From: Solirubrobacter phytolaccae | GTDB taxonomy: Bacteria > Actinomycetota > Thermoleophilia > Solirubrobacterales > Solirubrobacteraceae | DNA: 35,588 nt | Assembly (NCBI RefSeq): GCF_027587195.1 | Contig: NZ_JAPDDP010000079.1 | Coordinates: 1 to 35,588, forward strand | Reading direction: 5' to 3' | In this document: one piece after another, positions 1 to 5,732 of the stretch | How positions within the stretch are numbered: position 1 is the first letter of the stretch | How the letters are laid out: each line of letters begins with the position of its first letter | The notes under the pieces: generated by a model | What the model saw: the letters and a program-made list of their open reading frames with translations, nothing else | What the model was told of the DNA's origin: nothing | Databases searched by the model: none | Program-made: the position numbers and the translations under genes

Positions 1-1505
1 TGGCCTCCGACTTCGGACGCGGACGCGGGCGCCGCGGCGGCTCCGGCCAGCGCGGCCGCGCCGGCGGCACCGGCCAAGCCGGCCTTGCGGTCTTCCTTCG
101 CAGGCTCGCGCGGCGTCGGCGGGGTGACGGGCGGAGGCGGAGCGGCCTCGACCGGGCCCGGCGCGGGCGTCGGCGGCTCCTTCGTCGGCGGCCGCGACGG
201 CGGCGGCGCGACGTAGGTCTCGAACTCGACGGGCGGCGCGACGTCCGCGGGTGGAGCGACGAAGCCCTCGGGCTGAGCGGCGGGCGCGTCCGGCGACGGC
301 AGCAGCACGTCGCTCGGCGGCGCGGGCGCGGGAACGCCGAAGGTGACGAAGCCCGTGACGCCCGTCGGCTCTTCCTCCTCGACCGGCAGCGGCGCGGGAA
401 TGGCCTGCGAGGGCATCGGCGTCGGCGGGCCGACGACCGGCTCCGGGATCGAAGGCGTGGCCTCCGACGGCGGCGGCGTCCACATCGGCGGCGCGGCGGG
501 CGAGCCGCCCGTGTCGCCCGCGGGGGCGCCCCACGCGAAGGACTTGAACTCCTGGGAGGCCTCGCCCCCGTTGACGCTCGTGCCCTGGAACGGCGCCGGC
601 GTGAGCGGCTTGGAGCCGTTGGTGTCCTCGGTGCGCCGCTCGACCAGGCGCGCCTCGCGGCGCCAGCGCGGGCCGAGCAGGCTGATGAGGATCTCCTCGA
701 AGTCGTCCCACGCGTCCTGCGCGTTCTGGGTACGGCCCTCGGGCTCCTTGACCAGCAGGCGCTCGATCCAGTCCGAGATGCGCTGATCGACCTCGGGACG
801 GACCGACCGGACGGTCGGGATCTCCTCGTTGACGTGGCGCAGGAGGATCGCCATCGGGGCGTCCGAGTCGTGGAACGGGACGTTGCCCGTGAAGAGCTCG
901 AAGGCCATGCAACCGACCGAGTACAGGTCAGTCCACGGACCGATGTCCTGGGCCATGGCCTGCTCGGGGGCCATGTAAGTTGGCGTGCCGACGGTCGTTC
1001 CGGTCGCGGTCAGGAACGCGCCCGTCTGCATCTTGGTCGTCGCCTTGGCGATGCCGAAGTCCGCGATCTTCACGCGTCCGTCGGCCGTGACCATGAGGTT
1101 CTCGGGCTTGAGGTCGCGGTGCACGATCTCGTGCGTCTCGGCGTGAGTGAGGCCGGCGAGCAGCCCTTCGAGGACCCCGCCGATCTGCGCCATGGTCATC
1201 CGCCCGACATGTGGACGCAGTGAGCCGCGCTCGATGTACTCCATCGCGATGTACGGCGTGCCGTCGTGCTCGAAGTAGTCGTGAACGGTCACGACGTTCG
1301 GATGCGACAGCGATCCCGCCACCCGCGACTCACGCAGAAAACGTTGTGCGAATGCGGGATCCGAGGCGTGGAACGCCCCCAGTTCCTTGAGGGCGACGAA
1401 GCGGTCGAGGTCCGTCTGCCGGGCCAGGTACACCATCGCCATGCCGCCGCGACCGACCTCTCGGAGGATCTCGTAGCGGCCGACCGTCTTCATGACCTCA
1501 GGCAT
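1..1505 (-). CDS. Ser/Thr protein kinase (PknB/STPK family), 3' end cut off by the window edge
   Basis: Transfers phosphate from ATP to Ser/Thr of unknown target proteins. Reading the minus strand from ATG 1505-1503 gives an N-terminal kinase domain (about residues 8-280) with a GRGGMAMVY glycine loop (18-26), ATP-binding Lys40 in VALKEL, catalytic loop HRDLKPEN (129-136), DFG (149-151) and APE (179-181), so it looks catalytically competent. After about residue 300 the protein becomes a Pro/Ala/Glu-rich, probably disordered linker that is still open at position 1. No transmembrane helix or PASTA repeat is seen in the roughly 501 visible residues, but they could lie beyond the edge. An alternative start is the ATG at 1493-1491 (MKTVGRYEIL). 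It is divergent from a response-regulator gene across an 85-bp region with overlapping promoters, so the two may be co-controlled. Family assignment is certain; the substrate is unknown. Confidence 0.93.
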   Translation of the reverse strand, partial: MPEVMKTVGRYEILREVGRGGMAMVYLARQTDLDRFVALKELGAFHASDPAFAQRFLRESRVAGSLSHPNVVTVHDYFEHDGTPYIAMEYIERGSLRPHVGRMTMAQIGGVLEGLLAGLTHAETHEIVHRDLKPENLMVTADGRVKIADFGIAKATTKMQTGAFLTATGTTVGTPTYMAPEQAMAQDIGPWTDLYSVGCMAFELFTGNVPFHDSDAPMAILLRHVNEEIPTVRSVRPEVDQRISDWIERLLVKEPEGRTQNAQDAWDDFEEILISLLGPRWRREARLVERRTEDTNGSKPLTPAPFQGTSVNGGEASQEFKSFAWGAPAGDTGGSPAAPPMWTPPPSEATPSIPEPVVGPPTPMPSQAIPAPLPVEEEEPTGVTGFVTFGVPAPAPPSDVLLPSPDAPAAQPEGFVAPPADVAPPVEFETYVAPPPSRPPTKEPPTPAPGPVEAAPPPPVTPPTPREPAKEDRKAGLAGAAGAAALAGAAAAPASASEVGG

Positions 1506-1524
1506 TCGTCCTGCGTTCCCCTGT

Positions 1525-1554
1525 TTGACCGAATTGAGGCACCGGTCGTAGTAT
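1525..1554 (+). promoter_or_regulatory. Candidate sigma-70 promoter for the response regulator
   Basis: TTGACC (1525-1530), an 18-nt spacer, then TAGTAT (1549-1554). This would start transcription about 30 nt before the GTG at 1591. It is one of the few good two-box promoters in the window and lies in the divergent intergenic region. Confidence 0.5.
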
Positions 1555-1578
1555 CGCCAGGGATTTGTTCGCAGGCAA
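1550..1578 (-). promoter_or_regulatory. Candidate promoter for the kinase gene, overlapping the divergent one
   Basis: Read on the minus strand: TTGCCT (1578-1573), 17 nt, GATACT (1555-1550). Its -10 occupies the same bases as the -10 of the opposite promoter (1549-1554), so polymerase could probably use only one at a time. Inferred from sequence only. Confidence 0.35.
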
Positions 1579-1590
1579 CCACCCACAAGG

Positions 1591-2223
1591 GTGAAACTCT
1601 TCGTCCTCGACACCCATACGATCTACCGGCGGGGGCTGGTGGCGTGTCTGGACCTTCTCGAAGACGTCGAGGCGGTCGCGGGCGCTGAGTCCGTGCGCGA
1701 CGCGTGGGAGGACCCGGCGCTGCACAGCGCCGACATCGTCCTGCTCGACCCCAAGCTCCCCGGCGGCAGGGACTTCCTGACCGCCGTCCATGAGACCACG
1801 GGGGCGCGGGTGATCGTGTGCTCGTCCGACGGCGGCCAAGAGGCCGTGGTCGGTGCCCTGCAGGCCGGTGCGGTGGGCTATCTGCGCAAGGACGAGCTGA
1901 CGCCGGAGACGCTCGCCACGGCGGTCAAGGCCGCCGCGAACGGCACCGGCGTGGTCACCCCTGACCTGCTCGAGCACCTGCTGGCCAACCACCAGGCGAA
2001 CGCCGAGGCCGCCGCCGCGCGACCGGTCGCGGCCAAGCTCACGGACCGCGAGCAGCAGGTCCTGTCGCTGATCGCCGCCGGCCATCCGACGCGCGAGGTG
2101 GCGCAGGAGTTGTGTTACTCCGAACGCACCGTCAAGAACGTGCTGCACGACGTCGTGACCAAGCTCAACGCCCGCTCTCGCTCGCAAGCCGTCGCGTTCG
2201 CGGTGCGCGAGGGCCTGATCTGA
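1591..2223 (+). CDS. NarL/LuxR-family response regulator
   Basis: Two-domain transcriptional regulator of 210 residues. The receiver domain (1-115) has the phospho-acceptor Asp53 (IVLLDPKLPGG) and the conserved Lys99 (GYLRKD). The C-terminal LuxR helix-turn-helix (about 149-210) begins LTDREQQVLSLIAAG and includes SERTVKNVLHDVVTKLNARS, the usual recognition region. The N-terminal acidic pair that binds Mg is incomplete: LDTH replaces the usual VDDH, so the second Asp is Thr8 and phosphorylation could be weak or absent. No histidine kinase is adjacent. The neighbour on the other strand is a Ser/Thr kinase, which is a possible but unproven regulator. The start is GTG; an AAGG sits right against it, so the ribosome-binding site is poor. 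The gene is followed after 7 nt by the ArsA-like gene, suggesting co-transcription. Confidence 0.92.
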   Translation: MKLFVLDTHTIYRRGLVACLDLLEDVEAVAGAESVRDAWEDPALHSADIVLLDPKLPGGRDFLTAVHETTGARVIVCSSDGGQEAVVGALQAGAVGYLRKDELTPETLATAVKAAANGTGVVTPDLLEHLLANHQANAEAAAARPVAAKLTDREQQVLSLIAAGHPTREVAQELCYSERTVKNVLHDVVTKLNARSRSQAVAFAVREGLI

Positions 2224-2230
2224 CGTCCGC

Positions 2231-3289
2231 GTGCTGACCTCGCTCGAGCCACTGCTCGAGGGGAAGCGGATGGTCATCTGCGCCGGGTCGGGCGGCGTCG
2301 GCAAGACGACCACCGCCGCGGCCGTCGCGCTCGGGCTCGCCGAGCGCGGCAAGAAGGTCGCCGTGGTGACCATCGACCCGGCGAAGCGGCTGGCGACGGC
2401 GCTCGGGCTCGACGCGCTCGGCAACGAGCCGCACCGGGTCGAGTGCGAGGCCGAGGGCGAGCTGTGGGCGATGATGCTGGACGCCAAGCGCACGTTCGAC
2501 GAGCTGATCGAGCGCCTCGCGCCGGACGCGCGCACGCGCGACGAGGTCTTCGAGAACCGGATCTACCAGCAGCTCTCGAGCGCGGTGGCGGGCTCGCAGG
2601 AGTTCACGGCGATCGCGAAGCTCTACGAGCTGGACGAGTCCGGCCAGTTCGACGTGCTCGTGCTGGACACGCCGCCGTCGCGCAACGCGCTCGACTTCCT
2701 CGACGCGCCCGGGCGGCTCACGCGCTTCTTCCAGGGCCGCGCGATCCGGATGTTCCTCAAGCCGGCCGGCCTGCTCGGACGCGGCACGGGGCTCGTCTTC
2801 GGCGTCCTGCGCAAGGTGACGGGCGTGGACCTGCTGCAGGACCTGAGCGGGTTCTTCCGCTCGCTGGGCGGGATGATCGACGGCTTCACCGAGCGTGCGC
2901 GGCGCGTCGGCGCGCTGCTCGAGGACCCGGCGACGACGTTCCTGATCGTCACCGCGCCCCGCCACGACCCGGTGGAGGAGGCGATCTTCTTCCACCGCAA
3001 GCTGCGCGAGGCGGCGATGCCGTTCGGCGGGCTCGTCGTCAACCGCGTCCACCAGCCGCCGGACGAAGCGCTGCCCGAGCCCGTGGCCAGCGAGCTCGGC
3101 CCGGCCCTGGCCGAGCGGGTGAGCGCCGCGACGGCGCAACTCGGCGCGCTCGCCGCCCGCGACGCGACGAACGTGGCGCGCCTGCGCTCCCGGCTCGGGG
3201 ACCCGCCCACGCTGATCGTCCCGGAGCTGGACGAGGACGTCCACGACCTGGACGGCCTTGCCGCGGTCCGCGCGCACCTCTTCGCCTGA
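2231..3289 (+). CDS. ArsA/GET3-like ATPase
   Basis: P-loop ATPase of the ArsA (anion-transporting/GET3) group, 352 residues, starting with GTG. Walker A is GSGGVGKTTT (about 19-28), followed by TIDPAKRLATALGLD, a family hallmark, and a switch region VLVLDTPPSRNALDFL. The signature lysine of the deviant Walker A (KGGVGKT) is Ser20 here, so this is a variant clade. Many actinobacteria carry two adjacent ArsA-like genes; only one is present here. No arsenite pump (ArsB), arsenate reductase or tail-anchored-protein partner is nearby, so arsenic resistance should not be assumed. It lies 7 nt after the response regulator and its end overlaps the next reading frame. The cellular role is unknown. Confidence 0.85.
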   Translation: MLTSLEPLLEGKRMVICAGSGGVGKTTTAAAVALGLAERGKKVAVVTIDPAKRLATALGLDALGNEPHRVECEAEGELWAMMLDAKRTFDELIERLAPDARTRDEVFENRIYQQLSSAVAGSQEFTAIAKLYELDESGQFDVLVLDTPPSRNALDFLDAPGRLTRFFQGRAIRMFLKPAGLLGRGTGLVFGVLRKVTGVDLLQDLSGFFRSLGGMIDGFTERARRVGALLEDPATTFLIVTAPRHDPVEEAIFFHRKLREAAMPFGGLVVNRVHQPPDEALPEPVASELGPALAERVSAATAQLGALAARDATNVARLRSRLGDPPTLIVPELDEDVHDLDGLAAVRAHLFA

Positions 3290-4013
3290 GCCGCTCATCC
3301 GCTTCGTGCGGGTGCGCGAACGCGGGACGGGGTGGCCGTGGACGATCCCCGCGCTCACGGGGTTGGACGAGCTGCCGCTCGCGCCCGGCGTGACGTTCCT
3401 CGTCGGCGAGAACGGGAGCGGGAAGTCGACGCTGGTCGAGGGGATCGCGGTGGCGGCCGGGTTCGCACCGGAGGGTGGCTCGCTCGGGTTCGGCGCGAGC
3501 ACGCGCGAGGAGGTCCCGCCGCTCGCCGACGCGCTCACCCTCGTGCGCGGCGCGCGCCGCCCGCGCGACGGCTTCTTCCTGCGCGCCGAGAGCTTCTTCA
3601 ACGTCGCCACGACGATCGACGCGCTCGACGAGGAAGGCGGCGGGCCGCGGCGACTGCTCGACTCCTACGGTGGCGTCTCGCTCCACGAGCGCTCGCACGG
3701 CGAGAGCTTCATGGCGCTCGCCGTCCACCGCTTCCGCGACGGCGGCCTGTTCGTGCTCGACGAGCCCGAGGCCGCGCTCTCACCCCAGGGGCTGTTCTCG
3801 CTGCTGCGGCGGATCCACGAGCTGGTGGGGGCCGGCTCGCAGTTCGTGATCGCGACCCACTCGCCGATCCTGCTCGCCTATCCCGGCGCGCTGATCTACG
3901 AGCTGCGCGAGGACGGCCTCGCCGAGACGGCCTACGAGGACACGGACCACTTCCAGATGACGCGCGCCTTCCTGGAGGCGCCCGGGCGCTTCCTAGGCCG
4001 GCTGTTCGACTGA
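3258..4013 (+). CDS. AAA-family ATPase (COG3910-like, ABC-type head)
   Basis: About 251 residues forming one ABC/SMC-like nucleotide-binding head: Walker A GENGSGKST, signature-like SHGESFMAL, Walker B GLFVLDEPEAALSP and the H-loop region IATHSPILLAYPG. Proteins of this type are single-domain predicted ATPases of uncertain role. The start is not certain. TTG at 3258 keeps the first beta strand (PLIRFVRVRERG) but overlaps the ArsA-like gene by 32 nt; GTG at 3306 would shorten the protein by 16 residues. No nuclease (TOPRIM) domain is present, so it is not an OLD-type nuclease. The 3' end overlaps the convergent minus-strand gene by 21 bp. Confidence 0.85.
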   Translation: MPRSARTSSPEPLIRFVRVRERGTGWPWTIPALTGLDELPLAPGVTFLVGENGSGKSTLVEGIAVAAGFAPEGGSLGFGASTREEVPPLADALTLVRGARRPRDGFFLRAESFFNVATTIDALDEEGGGPRRLLDSYGGVSLHERSHGESFMALAVHRFRDGGLFVLDEPEAALSPQGLFSLLRRIHELVGAGSQFVIATHSPILLAYPGALIYELREDGLAETAYEDTDHFQMTRAFLEAPGRFLGRLFD

Positions 4014-5222
4014 GCTCGTGCCGCGCAGCTCGTCCGCGACCGTGCGCAGCGCCGGGTCCAGGTGGCCGCACAGCACGTCGCGGAGCACCGCGCGCAGGCA
4101 GCCGCCGAGCTCGGCGATGAGGTCCTCGACCTGCGGGGTCGCCTTGACGAAGCCGACCATCGCGGCGCGCTCGAGCGAGATCGCCTCGCGGACGCGGGCC
4201 TCCAGGTGCGGCCGGTCCGGCTGTTCGGCGCAGATCGCGGCGAGCCGCTCGGCGACGCCGCCGTAGCCCGCCTGGTCCGGGTTGGCCAGCAGCGCGCGGG
4301 CGGCGAGCAGCCAGTCCGTCAGCGCCTCCAGCGCGTTCCCGCGCTCGCAGCCGAGCTCGAAGCGGCGCAGCGCCCACGCCAGCTCACCGGAGCGTGGCGT
4401 GCGCCGGGCGACGAGGCCGCAGAACGCGCGCAGCGGGTCCTCCTCCTCGGCGCTGAGCAGGCAGTCCTCGTTCGGGCGGCGGATGCCGGTGGCGAGCGGG
4501 ATGGCCATCCACGGCGAGCCGTCGGTGCGCGCGTGCGCGGCCGGGCCGAGCGCCGGCTCGGCGTCGTCCCACAGGCGCAGCGCGGTCTGCAGCCGGCGCA
4601 GGCGGCGCCCGGCGTGCTCGAGCGCGCGGCCGTCCTTGGACTCGAGCGTGAGCACGGCGACCGTGGCGAGCGGGTCCTCCTCGCCCAGCCCCTGCGGCGC
4701 GTCGGTGAGCGTCGCGGCGCGCACGAGGCTGAGCCCGTCGCCCAGCGCGACCTCGCCGGACTCGATCACGAGCCCCTCGACGGGCGTGATCACCAGCGAC
4801 AGCGCGCACCCGCTGTAGGTGACGTCCTCGAGCTCGGCGTACGCCGCGGCGAAGCGCGCGTCGTCGTAGACGAAGTCGGTCACGTCCTCCCACATCGCGC
4901 CCAGGAACGCCTGCAGCGCGCCATCGGGCATGTCGTGCGCGGGCGCGCGGCGGCCGCGCTTGGTCAGGTACGCGGGCAGGTCGGGGAGCGCGCCGAGCCC
5001 GCGCACGGCCTGCGCGTAGCTGGGCAGGCGGCTGAGCATCGTGCGGTGCTGCGCGATGAACCGCCCGGTCAGCGGGCGGTAGCAGTACAGCGGGGCGCTG
5101 CGGGTGGGCGTCGCGTCGAGCTCGAACGGGATCTCGGCGCCGCCCGAGACCTCCTCCGCGAGCTGCCAGGCCGCCTCCTGGACGAAGGCCGCAAGTGAGT
5201 CGTGCAGCGCCCGGTTATGCAT
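3993..5222 (-). CDS. Protein of unknown function with possible ApeA/HEPN-like C-terminal region
   Basis: 409 residues, no signal peptide or transmembrane helix, so probably cytoplasmic. The N-terminal half (to about 265) is unrecognised. The C-terminal part (about 270-385) reads like an ApeA-type HEPN helical domain: LRRFELGCERGNALEALTDWLLAARALL, then RLAAIC, then a segment around LERAAMVG where HEPN ribonucleases carry an R-x4-6-H motif. Arg352 is there but no His follows, so nuclease activity is doubtful. The similarity is by eye only. ATG 5222-5220 lies in the middle of a 24-bp palindrome. The gene is downstream of the HxlR gene on the same strand (71-bp gap), and its end overlaps the convergent ATPase gene by 21 bp. 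Confidence 0.75.
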   Translation of the reverse strand: MHNRALHDSLAAFVQEAAWQLAEEVSGGAEIPFELDATPTRSAPLYCYRPLTGRFIAQHRTMLSRLPSYAQAVRGLGALPDLPAYLTKRGRRAPAHDMPDGALQAFLGAMWEDVTDFVYDDARFAAAYAELEDVTYSGCALSLVITPVEGLVIESGEVALGDGLSLVRAATLTDAPQGLGEEDPLATVAVLTLESKDGRALEHAGRRLRRLQTALRLWDDAEPALGPAAHARTDGSPWMAIPLATGIRRPNEDCLLSAEEEDPLRAFCGLVARRTPRSGELAWALRRFELGCERGNALEALTDWLLAARALLANPDQAGYGGVAERLAAICAEQPDRPHLEARVREAISLERAAMVGFVKATPQVEDLIAELGGCLRAVLRDVLCGHLDPALRTVADELRGTSSVEQPA

Positions 5223-5231
5223 AGCCGGGCG
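5208..5231 (-). promoter_or_regulatory. 24-bp near-perfect palindrome over a start codon
   Basis: Arms CGCCCGG (5208-5214) and CCGGGCG (5225-5231) flank TTATGCATAG. Eleven of twelve base pairs are symmetric; the only mismatch (5215/5224) would be a G-U type pair in RNA. The centre is ATGCAT (5217-5222), which contains the start codon of the 409-residue protein. It could be an operator for a dimeric repressor or an RNA hairpin hiding the start. Confidence 0.5.
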
Positions 5232-5293
5232 ATTCGGCGTGCGCCCGGTCGCTCCTGCCGGCGCAGGATGTCTTGCAGCGTCCGCGCGGGCTG

Positions 5294-5650
5294 CTATGCC
5301 GCGACGGGTTCGGCGGGCTCCGGCGCTTCCGCGCAGGACCCTTCGGCGCCGAGCCAGGCGCTGCCGTAGACCCGCATCGAGTCGATGATCGGGACGAGCG
5401 CGAGGCCCTTCTCGGTCAACGCGTACTCGACGCGCGGCGGCACCTCGGGATACGTCTGCCGGTGCACGATGCCCTCTTCCTCGAGCGCGCGCAGGCGCAG
5501 GGAGAGCGTGCGCGGCGAGATCCCGCCGAGTGAGCGCTCCAGCTCGCAGAACCGCGACCGGCCCTCGGACAGATCACGCACGATCAGCAGCGTCCACTTC
5601 CCGCAGACGATCTCGGCGGTGCGGCAGACAGGACAGTTCGGATCAGGCAT
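5294..5650 (-). CDS. HxlR-family winged-helix transcriptional regulator
   Basis: Small DNA-binding regulator of 118 residues. The N-terminus has the family's CPVC Cys pair (Cys6, Cys9), followed by VCGKWTLLIVRDLSEG and a recognition region around SLGGISPRTLSLRLRALEEEGIVHRQ. Members are typically redox, aldehyde or metabolite sensors; Cys6 and Cys9 could be the sensing residues, but that is inference. ATG 5650 is chosen because a TAGACT box lies 9 nt upstream, fitting a leaderless transcript; a GTG at 5659 would add three residues. Its own upstream region carries a 17-bp inverted repeat, suggesting autoregulation. The acidic/Ala-rich tail after about residue 100 is outside the domain. No redox enzyme gene is adjacent, so the regulated genes are unknown apart from possibly the downstream 409-residue protein. 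Confidence 0.9.
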   Translation of the reverse strand: MPDPNCPVCRTAEIVCGKWTLLIVRDLSEGRSRFCELERSLGGISPRTLSLRLRALEEEGIVHRQTYPEVPPRVEYALTEKGLALVPIIDSMRVYGSAWLGAEGSCAEAPEPAEPVAA

Positions 5651-5659
5651 CCGACCCAC

Positions 5660-5689
5660 AGTCTAGCCCAAGACTTCACCAACTGAAGT
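5660..5689 (-). promoter_or_regulatory. HxlR promoter with candidate operator
   Basis: TAGACT on the minus strand (5665-5660) sits 9 nt before ATG 5650. Just upstream is a perfect inverted repeat ACTTCA-N5-TGAAGT (5673-5678 and 5684-5689), which would cover the -35 and spacer region. Position and symmetry fit an autoregulatory HxlR operator. Confidence 0.5.
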
Positions 5690-5694
5690 GGAGG

Positions 5695-5722
5695 TGGCCG
5701 CCGTCCCGGAGGACGGCGGCCA
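5695..5722 (-). terminator. Strong hairpin after the downstream phosphodiester glycosidase gene
   Basis: Perfect 12-bp stem, TGGCCGCCGTCC (5695-5706) and GGACGGCGGCCA (5711-5722), with a 4-nt loop. It begins 11 nt beyond the stop codon at 5733-5735. No U-tract follows on the minus strand, so it is terminator-like in position rather than a classical intrinsic terminator. Confidence 0.6.
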
Positions 5723-5732
5723 ACTCACAGCC

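Noticed and set aside
2231-3289. Arsenic resistance locus
   Set aside because: No arsB, arsC or arsR nearby, and the Walker A variant differs from ArsA; family name alone is not enough.
2165-3610. Minus-strand open frame over the ArsA-like and AAA ATPase genes
   Set aside because: Low-complexity Arg/Ala/Glu composition; both plus-strand genes have Walker motifs.
3258-5222. AAA ATPase plus HEPN-like protein as a phage-defence pair
   Set aside because: The genes are convergent, not an operon, the ATPase lacks a nuclease domain, and the HEPN-like motif lacks its histidine.
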